NCBI GenBank assembly: GCA_002049455.2
Contig: KV918804.1
Span: forward strand, 268,739-332,738
Origin: Porphyra umbilicalis
Lineage: Eukaryota; Rhodophyta; Bangiophyceae; Bangiales; Bangiaceae
DNA length: 64,000 nt
Direction of reading: 5' to 3'
The notes under the pieces were generated by a model. It had not been told where the DNA came from. It made no database searches and was given only the letters and a program-made list of their open reading frames with translations. The translations under genes and the position numbers were made by a program. Each line of letters opens with the position of its first letter. The stretch's first letter is position 1. Positions 22,802-31,776 of this stretch are shown here, piece by piece.

Positions 22802-24700
22802 CCGCCCCCGCCCCCTTCCTCGCCGCCCCCGTCCCCGTCCTCGCCGCCCACGTCCCCACCCTCGCCGCCCCCACCCCCGCCCTGGCCGCGCCCGCCCGCG
22901 CCGAGGCCGCCCTCGCCCACGCCCCCGCCCTCGCCGCCGCCACCCCCGCCGCCACCGCGGCCGCTCCCGCTTTCGCCGCCCCAGCCCACGCCGCCGCCGC
23001 CACCGCCCCCGCCCACGCCGTTGCCACCCTCGTCCCCTCCACGCCCGCCTCCACCCCCGCTTCCCCCGCCCTCACCCACGCCGTTGCCGCCGCCTCCAGC
23101 GACGCCGCCGCCGGCCCCACTTTCTTCGCCCTCGCCGCTGCCGCCGCCGCCGCCGCCGCCACCGCCACCACCGACGCGGAAGGCGCGGCGGTGCGGCGGC
23201 TCACAACCGTCGTCCCCGACGCGGCCGCCTCCCTCGCTTTCCGCCTCGACCCCTAGGCGGTGGCGGCCGCGGCGTTGCGGGCGCTCTGGTATGCACCGCT
23301 GGGGGACCTCGGGCGGGCGTGAGGGGCGTCAGCGGCGTCGGCAGCGATGGAGACGCGGACGGCAGCGGCGGGGGGAATGCCGACGCAGAGGGGGCGAGAG
23401 GGGGACGCCGATGCTGCCGGACCTGGGGAGGGCGCGCCCGCCGCCGCCGTGCGGGCGGGGGAGGCCGCCATCGGCGGCGCGGGAAACGGGGACGGCAGCC
23501 CGGCGACGGGAGGCGGCCACCGCACGGCCGCCGGCTCTATGGTTGGGGGCGCCGTCGCGGCGACGGCGGGATCGCTGGCACCGGCAGCGGCGGCGCGGCG
23601 TTCGGCCGCCGCCGCCGCCGCCCGCCCGTGGCCCGTCGGCGCGCTGCTGCCGCCGCCGCCGCCCGTCGCCTGTCCCCTTTCTTCTTTTTTTCCGACCACA
23701 ACTCACCTTGGTTTCCGTCCATTTTCTTTTTCCTTCTCTTGTCTTGCTGTTTCTAGGCGTTAACAATGATCTCTGCTCGCATCTATCGATAACGCCTCCT
23801 CAGCCTTCGCCACGGCCATCATCGCCGCCAAGTCCGATCGGCTCTCTGCTTCGTGTGCATTTCATCGGCCAGTTGCGCCTCTGCGCCAAGAAAGAACGAA
23901 TATGTGTTGTGGTTTTATTCTCGCACCCACCCCATTCCGCGCTCTTCTTCCGTGCGGGTCTTTGCTCCCTCTGCCTTATCGTGCTCACACGCATGGAAGC
24001 CGCCGCCACGATGACAAACATTCTGCGAAGGGGGGAGTGGTCACTTTATCTACACTAGCCCTCGGCGTCTCGGAGCGAACGCCTGCGGCGAACAGGAAAA
24101 CTTTATGTGGCACAAAACTGACAACACAAGAGAGAGAAGAAGTGGAGAGAGCAGAAAAATTAGGGTGAGGTTCAGACGAAAAAAGAAAGAGGACAGCGAC
24201 GGCGGGAGGGAACACGAAACAGATGCGGCGTCGGCGACGGCGGGGGCCGAGGCGGGGGTGGCGTCGGCGGGGACGGCGGCAGCCACAGTCGGGGCGGGTG
24301 TGGCGATCGAGGGGAAGCGGGGCGCGATGGTGGGGGCAGCGACGATGGGGGCGGCGACGGCGGGGGTGGGGGCGGCGGCGACGACGGGGGCGGGGGCGGC
24401 GGCGACAACGGGGGCGGGGCGGCGGCGACGACGGGGGCGGGGGCGGCGGCGACAACGGGGGCGGGGCGGCGGCGACAACGGGGGCGGGGCGGCGGCGACA
24501 ACGGTGGCGGGGGCGGCATCGACAACGGGGGCGGGGGCGGGGCCGCCGAGAAAGGGAGCCACCAGGGCGGGGGCGAGGGCGGCGGCGGCGGGATCGGGGG
24601 CGGCAACCACGGTGGCGCTGGACGGGGCGATTAGGGCGGCGGCGGCGGCGGTGGCTGCGGGGGCGGCGGCGGAGGAAACGGGGGCGCCGAGCGTGGGGGC
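22802..24700. repeat. Degenerate GC-rich low-complexity tract in hAT element
   Basis: C-rich (CCGCCC) sequence to about 23250, mixed sequence to about 24060, then G-rich GGCGGCGAC(A/G)ACGGGGGCGGG repeats at 24370-24560. Frames of 150-600 codons are open on several registers at once, giving Pro, Ala or Gly runs. The 23650-24170 part is normal in composition and may be an untranslated or intronic region. No gene is supported. Confidence 0.6.
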
Positions 24701-24714
24701 GACGACGGTGACAT

Positions 24715-25085
24715 GAAGGGTGGCGACTGTGAGGGTGGCGATTGTGGGGGTGGCGATGGTGGGGGTGGCGACGGTGGGGGTGGCGACGGTGGGGGTGGCG
24801 ACGGTGGGGGTGGCGACGGTGGGGGTGGCGACGGTGGGGGTGGCGACGGTGGGGGTGGCGACGGTGGGGGTGGCGACGGTGGGGGTGGCGACGGTGGGGG
24901 TGGCGACGGTGGGGGTGGCGACGGTGGGGGTGGCGACGGTGGGGGTGGCGACGGTGGGGGTGGCGACGGTGGGGGTGGCGACGGTGGGGGTGGCGACGGT
25001 GGGGGTGGCGACGGTGGGGGTGGCGACGGTGGGGGTGGCGACGGTGGGGGTGGCGACGGTGGGGGTGGCGACGGTGGGGGTGGCA
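24715..25085. repeat. 15-bp minisatellite, about 24 copies
   Basis: Unit GACGGTGGGGGTGGC repeats head to tail with hardly any change; the first three units are variants (GACTGTGAGG, GATTGTGG, GATGGTGG). It is strongly G-rich on the plus strand. The unit length is a multiple of three, so frames stay open on both strands (Gly-Gly-Asp, Val-Ala-Thr, Pro-Pro-Ser). Confidence 0.95.
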
Positions 25086-25653
25086 ATCCGCCACCCCTCT
25101 TTCCAGCTCATCAGCGGACCGCACGCCATTGGGTGTTTTCTTGAGATCTCTCGTGCGAAGCTCTGCAGGCAGCACAGCCACACGCGGACAGTCCGTCGGC
25201 CGTAAAATTTGGCAGAAATATCTGTACAGCCGCAGATTATGTGTGTTCTGTGCTAGGTCGAGGAGTAGGACGATCGATGAGATGCTCATCGAGTATCCTG
25301 CTGCGCCACCTTGGAGGCGTTTTCTGTTCTGTGCCAAGTCCATTGGTGGCCCCCGTCGCCGACGGCCCATCCCACGACGTCTCGCTCGACTTTGCGCCGC
25401 TCGAGAGGGTGTGACGTGGGCGGTCGCAGTGTGCAGGCAGAGGGGGGTGCCTTGAACAGTCGGGGAACGGAACGGCGGTCCACTGCTGAATAATCCAGGA
25501 GATGGACACTCGCGACGACCACGACACGAGGCACACGACCAATGAAAAATCGATGCTGCCTTGCACAGTCCGCAGATCCGCGCACAGCTGCACGCCGCCG
25601 ACGGATGCCATGTTTGCACGCCGCGCATTACGGATTGCACGTTCGATCGGCTG

Positions 25654-25820
25654 GCACGATGTCCTGCACGATGTGCTTTTTTCAGGCACAGAGGCCCGAA
25701 ATTGGCAGCTCTAACTGGGACGAAATCAGCCGACCAGCCTCCGCGGGTTCAGTTAGGGGCTTCCGATTAGCGCTGCACGAAGTGGACACTGTGCATCTCG
25801 CACGATGTCCTGCACGATGT
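25654..25820. repeat. 21-bp direct repeat pair
   Basis: GCACGATGTCCTGCACGATG plus T occurs at 25654-25674 and again at 25800-25820. Each copy itself contains two CTGCACGATGT/GCACGATGT halves. It lies about 0.5-0.7 kb upstream of the hAT transposase and could be promoter or transposase-binding DNA; not shown. Confidence 0.75.
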
Positions 25821-26323
25821 CGAAACCGGGAATCTTAATGAAAACAAGTAGCCCGATATTAAGATCTGGCCCACTTGGCTAAGACAATGGGCCATCAGAC
25901 CGCTCGTCCTCCTCGATTCCGCAATCCCGGCCACGTGATGGGCGAGAAATATCCTTGCATTCGAACTCGTGTTGAGCTTTTCTGTAAGACATCGTGCGCT
26001 CCGTCGACAACGTGCCGCCCCTCACGGTGCCTGTGAGAGGGGTCATCGTGCGGGGTGTCCATTTTTTGGGGAAGTGCCATACCTTGTCGGGGCTCCTCGG
26101 AATCGAGCATTGCAAAACAGGTCATCTGGGGGGAGGGGTGCTGTTTGACCACGCCTTGCAACAATGCTGTCGAGGGTACCTCAAGGGAGCAGTGCTCTGA
26201 TTCGATCCATCGACGCAATAACGACGTTTTGTTCATTCTGGGGAAATGGGGTGCGGAAGCCTGAACAACGCCCTTTGAGCACCGTCAAATGGGCGCCAGC
26301 ATCAACGGCCGAGGCGCTGTTCC

Positions 26324-29272
26324 TTGATCACGAACACTTTGCTGGTCCAATTCGAGGCGCGTGACTGTGTCTCACCACTCCCGGCCCCCCCTGTGTCCAT
26401 CCTCCCTCTGTACGCATCCAAAAACTCTATCCTTCATGGAAAACGACTGCCCCCCCCGCTCCGGTCGCTTGACCCTGCAGAGACGTCTTCGACACGCGAG
26501 AACTATGCGGGCTTGCTCGCGCTGCTCGGCTCGGACGTGTCCAACCCTGAAGATGGAGGTCCCCCAAATGCTGGCGCAGACGATGGTGGCGATGGTGCTG
26601 GACGCGCCGCGGGTACCGGTGAGGTGGCTGGTACTGGTGCCGCTGCTGCAGCAGGCACTGCGCTGAGTGGCGCCGCCGCTGCAGCTGGAGCCGCCGTGGA
26701 CGGCAATGAAGGGGGGACTGGCGCTTCCGCTTGTCAAGATGCCGGGCTCATTTTGCGCAAGCGGCGCCGAAAGCAAGTTCCTGTATGGCCCTACTTTAAC
26801 CACACTGACGAGGCGTACAAGGAGGGGCAGGAGCCGCGCGTGGCGTACTGCACGTTTTGCCAGCAGGGAGGCCAGGCCAAACGCATCAGCGGCCGCGGGG
26901 AAACCATGGCCAACCACTTATTGTCGTGTCCTCACCTCGCCACGCACAAGGATGCAAAGGAGGTTCTCAAGATCGCCGCCGAAGCGCGCGGCAATCGCAA
27001 CCACCGCTCGGCGCCCATCCAGACCGTGTCATCCACGTCGGCCGGCTTGATGGATCAGTACGTGCGCAGGCCGCTGTCTGAGCGGCAGTACAAGGAGTTT
27101 GAGGAGGATGTCCTCAAGCTGACCCTCCTTTGCTCCTTCTCTTTCAACTCGATGGAGTCTGCAGCGATGCGCGACTTTTTGCTCAAGTGGGTGGGCGGGC
27201 TCAAGAAGACACCGACGCGCCACGACCTCAGTGTGGTTGTACTGCCGCGTGTACACGGCTCTGTCTGCTCCGAAGCGAACCGAGTGCTCTCTGACGGTAC
27301 CTACGTCTCCTATCAGATGGACAGCTACAAGACCGCCGCGAAGACCAAACTCGTGGGCGTGCTGGCCAATACCGTCAATAAAACGACTGGGAAGGCGCTA
27401 TCGGACCTGCGGTCGACGCATGACATCACGGGCGTCTCGGAGACGGCTGATCTTGTGCTTGGCCTGTTGGAGAAAGAATTTGATGACTGCGTTGAGGCGG
27501 GTCTGTACGCGCGACCCGGTGATGCGTCCGTCCCGTCGGCGTCGACGCTCGTGGCGATAGTGTCGGACTCGGCGAGTGTCAACGTGGCCGCCAAGAGGCG
27601 GCTGCAGCAGAAGTACCCCGCCCTGATCATCCTCGCCTGCGCGGCTCACCAGCTCAACCTGATCATGGGCAACATCATTACCCACTCCAAGATGAAGGAG
27701 GCTTCCGCCTTGTGCTGCGTGCTCGTGGGATTCTTCACCAAGTCAAATCTCTTCATGGGCTTGCTCCACGTGATCCAGGACAGAGTGATGGGGAGGCGCT
27801 TGGAGTTTATCAAGAAGGGGGACACGCGCTGGTTCTCCCACCACGGCATGGTCAGGCGCATCCTAGACATGAAGGCGGCTCTCATCGAGTTCAGCAACGT
27901 CTACTTTCTCCACACCGGCATCAAGAAGACGAAGAAGGGGCCAGACGTGCTGAAGATGCTGCGGAGCTGGGAGTTTTGGGAGATGGTGGAGGTCCTGCGC
28001 TCCTCTCTGCAGCCTTTGGTAGTGGAGTTGGGCCTGATTGAGAAGCGGACGGCGCACCTTGGCAACGTCGTCGACATGTTCGGGCGACTCCACGCCTTCT
28101 ATGACAACGCGGCGGCGGCAGCGGCGACGCCGCCGGACGGTATGGTTACGCTGACCACGACGCTCACCATGGAGATATCCACCAACATCATCGGCTACCT
28201 GCAGTGGCGATGGAGCTTCTATTACGATGCGGGTCTGCTGGTGCCGGCGCGCATTCTTGACCCCAGCCGACAGATGACGGGCTTGCGGACGGCGGCCGGC
28301 TCCTTTGCTTTCCCATCCAATGTACTAGCCATGATCGTCGGGCTCTGCGCACGCTTCGGCTTGTCACGACGAGGAGACCTCTCCCCCTTGCAGCAGCGAG
28401 CAATCGTTGGTCGGACGATGCGTGCTGCGCATAAGTACCGTCAGCCCGGAGGGTCCAGCGACTTGATGGCAGCCATGACCGACGGGTCAGAGGCACGGCG
28501 CCACATCATCACGGCCGTTGAGCTGTGGGCTCTGTGCTCGCAGCATGATGACACGGTGCTGCCTGACGTTGCCCAGCGGCTGCTTTCGGCGCCACCGCAC
28601 GCTGCAGAGCTCGAACGCGTCTGGTCCCTGTTGGGTCTGACCACAACGGACCTGCGGACTCGAATCTCCCCCGACCGCCTCACGAAGATGGCCAAGATCA
28701 TCGGGGCACTTCGACAGCAAGCTGGCGGCTCAAAGCCCGAGCGTCGACTGTACGTTGCTGGAAGCTCCATGAACAATGCCAATGAGTGCGCGGCGGCGTC
28801 GATTATACTGCATGGGAAGAGGTTGGGGGACGCTGGGGGCGGCGGGAGTTGTCAGAGGATGGCAGGGGATGGTGATGACGGGGCAGGGACGGGTGATGGA
28901 CTGAGAGCAACTGAGGATGCCGACTCCGACGAGGACGAAGGTCTTGCAGCCGAGCTACTGGGCGTCGAGGAGGAGGTAGAGCGTGAGCTGGCCGACGAGA
29001 TGGCGGCGAGCGGTGGACCCGGCGGCAGATCAAACGACGCCACAACTGCGGCAGACATGGAGCAGGAGGACATGACTGCAAGTCAAATGATGGCCGTCTT
29101 CCAGGAGCTGGCGTCCCCCTCGGGACAGGCGGCTGGTGCCACTCAGCTGACCGTCGAGACCTCGGCAGCCGGCAAGTCGAATGTCCCGACCAAGAGGTCG
29201 GTCGCCATCAAGGACCTCATCGACCATGATTGGTTCCTGGCTGAGGCAAAGGAGCTGTACGGCTCCCATTAG
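26324..29272 (+). CDS. hAT transposase with BED zinc finger (intact)
   Basis: 982 residues from ATG 26324; other in-frame ATGs follow later. A low-complexity Ala/Gly region spans about 75-135. A BED zinc finger follows, with W155, C176 and C179 (YCTFC) and H198 and H204 (NHLLSCPH). A DUF659-type domain covers about 260-400. The RNase H-like core has D333 in SYQMDSYK, D415 in VSDSASVN and the CAAHQLNL motif near 439. The C-terminal dimerisation domain reads LSAPPHAAELERVWSLLG, with the catalytic-type Glu near residue 762. The acidic tail is low complexity. The frame is uninterrupted, and both element ends and target duplications are perfect, so the element is a plausible autonomous copy. The host of a BED-hAT of this length would be worth comparing with other algae. 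Confidence 0.95.
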   Translation: MITNTLLVQFEARDCVSPLPAPPVSILPLYASKNSILHGKRLPPPLRSLDPAETSSTRENYAGLLALLGSDVSNPEDGGPPNAGADDGGDGAGRAAGTGEVAGTGAAAAAGTALSGAAAAAGAAVDGNEGGTGASACQDAGLILRKRRRKQVPVWPYFNHTDEAYKEGQEPRVAYCTFCQQGGQAKRISGRGETMANHLLSCPHLATHKDAKEVLKIAAEARGNRNHRSAPIQTVSSTSAGLMDQYVRRPLSERQYKEFEEDVLKLTLLCSFSFNSMESAAMRDFLLKWVGGLKKTPTRHDLSVVVLPRVHGSVCSEANRVLSDGTYVSYQMDSYKTAAKTKLVGVLANTVNKTTGKALSDLRSTHDITGVSETADLVLGLLEKEFDDCVEAGLYARPGDASVPSASTLVAIVSDSASVNVAAKRRLQQKYPALIILACAAHQLNLIMGNIITHSKMKEASALCCVLVGFFTKSNLFMGLLHVIQDRVMGRRLEFIKKGDTRWFSHHGMVRRILDMKAALIEFSNVYFLHTGIKKTKKGPDVLKMLRSWEFWEMVEVLRSSLQPLVVELGLIEKRTAHLGNVVDMFGRLHAFYDNAAAAAATPPDGMVTLTTTLTMEISTNIIGYLQWRWSFYYDAGLLVPARILDPSRQMTGLRTAAGSFAFPSNVLAMIVGLCARFGLSRRGDLSPLQQRAIVGRTMRAAHKYRQPGGSSDLMAAMTDGSEARRHIITAVELWALCSQHDDTVLPDVAQRLLSAPPHAAELERVWSLLGLTTTDLRTRISPDRLTKMAKIIGALRQQAGGSKPERRLYVAGSSMNNANECAAASIILHGKRLGDAGGGGSCQRMAGDGDDGAGTGDGLRATEDADSDEDEGLAAELLGVEEEVERELADEMAASGGPGGRSNDATTAADMEQEDMTASQMMAVFQELASPSGQAAGATQLTVETSAAGKSNVPTKRSVAIKDLIDHDWFLAEAKELYGSH

Positions 29273-29589
29273 CGTCGTGTGCGTGTGCCTCTCTTTCTTG
29301 GCTCTTGCGTAGTATCTTTCATTCTCATGTCTTTGCCGCTGTACGAGCGGGACAGAAGCACGGAGACAAATGTGCGGCTGTCGGCACAGGCGCGGGGCTG
29401 CCGAAGCAGGTACGGCCATGGCTCGCGTGTGCCCGCCGGCAGCCATCCCCACAGCGGATACGCCCCCCTCTTGACTCGCTCCGTCGGCTGCTTCGGACAG
29501 ACAGATGCGGTCAAGTCTCCTTGAAACTGGTTATTCACGAGAAATCGACTCCTCGATTTGGAAAAGCATGGTGGGCTACAGCTGTATTT

Positions 29590-29707
29590 GATGGGGGGCT
29601 ACCGAGGGCGCTTAGGGCGCTGGGGGCGCTGGTAGGCGCTGTTAAGGCGCTCATAGGGCGCTAATAAGCACAGCGCCCCCAAAATAGGGGCTCACATAAC
29701 AACCCTA
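29590..29707. repeat. hAT right subterminal repeats and terminal repeat
   Basis: GGCGCT motifs recur near 29606, 29615, 29624, 29634, 29646 and 29657, then the terminal repeat GGCTCACATAACAACCCTA ends at 29707. Inverted counterpart of 21814-21935. Confidence 0.9.
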
Positions 29708-29715
29708 GTCCGCAT
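29708..29715. repeat. 8-bp target site duplication, right (hAT)
   Basis: GTCCGCAT, identical to 21806-21813. It lies at the edge of a palindrome whose arms are TCCGCATAGAG (29709-29719) and CTCTATGCGGA (29723-29733). Confidence 0.95.
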
Positions 29716-29943
29716 AGAGGGCCTCTATGCGGATCAGGGCCTCAGATTCCCGACAGCCTCCGAACCCCAGAAATGGGTATGGGACTGGAATTAGTACCTT
29801 TCTTTAAGTCAATACCTACTCTATGTGAAGGTTCCGCATAGCTACATTGCTGCGTGTGCCGTTTTCTGCATAGAGCTGCCACGTTGCGCCACGTTCGACA
29901 CGTGGATGCAATATTTGCGGAATGCGACATTGTTGGCTGTGCT

Positions 29944-30878
29944 CTAAGTCTGTTTCAGGCATTAAATCAAGTATGTGACCCAGCCCGTCATGGACTGCCG
30001 CTCGAGTGAGTGCCACAGCGTCGCTAGTTAATGGCCAAGAGGACTCCGCCAGCCCGGTCTTTATGTGTAGCTCGTTGGAGAAGGGCTGGCGCAATGTATC
30101 CACTGGCCCTCCAGCGTGCAGGCAGCCTTCCACCTGGTCTTCTCAACCACCGACGTGCCATTTGCCGACGGCTTAGCGGCTGGGCAACCGCTATCTTTGG
30201 CCGACTGCCGGAGCACCATTCGTTCCACGAACTGCCCAGCTCCACCGCCTCCCCCCTGGCATCAACATCCACCCTCAACCTTTTCACTCGCTCTGTGGGT
30301 GCAAGGGTACGTGCTTCTCACTCGTCTGTAGTGCGTTTCATGGCGTCCTTGCGTGCGGCTCCCTTACCCCCGAGCCCCCCGCCCCCCCTCCCACGACTTG
30401 CTGCGGATGGTGTCTGCGGCACGACCTCAGCTCTGCAGCGGTAGTGGCTCTGTTGGTGATCATGACCTGCATGCGCTTTCCGTCACGCGGTCGTTGTGGG
30501 AACAGGCGCACTAACATTCTCTGTCTTTGGCGTGTGCTTCACTGTTTCTACTTGGTCATTCTACTTCTTGTGGGGCTTCTCTGTCTCTGTTGACACCAGG
30601 CTGGATTGGTGGTGCGTTGAGGCTCGTGTATGTAGTAGCGAGTAAAGAAGTAGCTCCGTGTCTTGTGGGCAAGACGCAATAACCTGGCCCTGACCGTCAG
30701 ACCAGGAATTGCGCAGTTCGCATGTATTGGTTCAAAATGTTACGATCTGCCCACGTTGGACTGCAACTTGTATTCGCAAGCCTTTTCTCCCAATGACCCT
30801 AATCCAGAGTATCCGATCCCGTTCTTGATCACATGTGCTGCACGGTCCTGCCGAGAATCCCGAGATCCAGCACCTAAA
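29944..30878. repeat. Element X copy 1, body segment
   Basis: Aligns with 42088-43030, sharing for example TATGTGACCCAGCCCGTCAT, ACTGGCCCTCCAGCGTGCAGG and CCACGTTGGACTGCAACTTG with small differences. No coding potential is supported in either copy. Confidence 0.85.
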
Positions 30879-31680
30879 GCTTTAGTGTCTATTCTATCGA
30901 CCGCATCATTTGATGCGATTCGCATCAATTGATGCGGTTTTTCTTTCTTCTGCTATGATTTACGAGAGAATGGCTGCTCCGCTGTTTATTCTGACGGCAG
31001 GATCGGGTCCTGCGAAGGCTTTTTATCCTTGGGGTACAGCGTTCGTTACTAGGCACCGGTGCCCAAGAAAGGATGTCACAGGAATGGAGAATGACTGTAG
31101 AAGGAGGCCGCCCAGAATATATTTCTTCCTTCCCATACAGGCATTGCCGCGGAAGCACCCAGCAGACCATCCTGCCATGTCCCGCCCTCCCCCCGCCCCA
31201 TACGAAGCAGAGCTCTTCGTGGGTTGTCCGGCTCCAGGAGACTCCACGTACCCTTTCTATGAGACACAGAGGCGTCCCTAGGCAGAAACAACATGTTCAG
31301 ACAGCCTCCGCACTTCGAACAAGACGAGTACGCGGGGCCCCCACAGTGGCCGTTGCCAGTCCAAATCGACGTTTTTGGGGGTTCTGGAGGGGGGGGGGGG
31401 GGGAGGGCGATGCTCGGCCCCGCCGGCAGATGCCCTCTGAGTCGGCTTTGATACTTTTTTTCATACGCGGGTCATCCTCAACGGGTCTTCTTTACGCTGG
31501 GCTGACATGGCGACCACCCAGTTCTATATTGCCGACGAGCACAGCAACAACGTGAGTTTATAGGTGCCAAAAGGGCCGATTTCCCACTCAGATGCCCCGA
31601 AAACCGTGATTCCGACACCGCATCATTTGATGCGCAGCACCGCATCGTTTGATGCGATTCTGCGCTAGAATACACACCAG
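30879..31680. mobile_element. 0.8-kb insertion in element X bounded by tandem palindromes
   Basis: Copy 2 of X reads CAGCGCCTAGCACCGAACA across this point, while here about 800 bp intervenes. The insertion's ends carry GTGTCTATTCTA (30888) and, inverted, TAGAATACACAC (31667). Next to each lie two 16-base palindromes. The left pair is CGCATCATTTGATGCG (30902-30917) and CGCATCAATTGATGCG (30921-30936); the right pair is at 31619-31634 and 31641-31656. It looks like a small non-autonomous transposon. The exact junctions and target duplication are not clean. Confidence 0.65.
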
Positions 31681-31776
31681 CACCGAACAGGACTGTAACA
31701 GAATCGCATCTGTTGGGCGTCTGTTTGGCAACAGACGCCGAACAGCACGGCGTTCTGTCGGGGCTGCCGCCTGCAG

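Larger units (their letters stand above)
21814..29707. mobile_element. Complete hAT transposon, 7,894 bp
   Basis: The left end reads TAGGGTCGTTATGTGAGCC. The right end, read on the minus strand from 29707, is TAGGGTTGTTATGTGAGCC, 19 bases with one mismatch. Both sides carry the perfect 8-bp duplication GTCCGCAT. The TAGGGTTG start and 8-bp duplication are hAT hallmarks, and the element encodes an intact hAT transposase on plus. Just inside both ends are many AGGGCGCT/GGGGCGC repeats, as expected for transposase binding sites. The first half holds two minisatellites and no recognised gene, so the element is unusually long for its single recognisable gene. It sits inside the PIF/Harbinger element and so is the younger insertion. 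Confidence 0.96.
10790..29944. mobile_element. PIF/Harbinger element inserted in X (interrupted by hAT)
   Basis: The left end at 10790 reads GAGCACAGCCAACAA; the right end at 29944 read on the minus strand is identical over these 15 bases and similar for about 10 more. It is flanked by TAA at 10787-10789 and TAA at 29945-29947, and the empty X copy near 42086 has a single CCTAAGC. A 3-bp TWA duplication is the hallmark of PIF/Harbinger. The contents agree: a PIF transposase on minus and accessory frames on plus. Without the nested hAT element and its duplication the element is about 11.25 kb. Reading the ends as a 5-bp CTAAG duplication is formally possible from the sequence alone. Confidence 0.85.
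10603..31776. mobile_element. Element X copy 1, split by nested insertions
   Basis: Element X is a roughly 1.26-kb sequence bounded by inverted ends that begin near CGCTGCAGGCGGCAGC and contain several CCGAACAGAACGCC-like motifs. In this copy the left piece is 10603-10790, the body is 29944 to about 30878, and the right end is about 31680-31776. The pieces align in order with an uninterrupted copy at 41865-43122. The large gap is a PIF/Harbinger insertion at a TAA target; the smaller gap is an 0.8-kb palindrome-ended insertion. No coding sequence is seen in X itself, so it is probably a non-autonomous TIR element or MITE-like repeat. Confidence 0.8.

Noticed and set aside
22063-24058. Long frames encoding Pro-Trp or Ala-Met repeats
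   Set aside because: All three plus frames and minus frames are open through the same minisatellite; one 20-bp unit shifts register; no domain in any of them.
24050-25640. Minus-strand frames of 377-551 codons with Arg-His-Pro or Ala-Thr-Val repeats
   Set aside because: Products of the 15-bp minisatellite; equally open on the plus strand.
10786-29948. 5-bp CTAAG target duplication for the large insertion
   Set aside because: It fits equally well by sequence, but the PIF transposase inside and the TAA core favour a 3-bp duplication with ends starting GAGCACAGCC.
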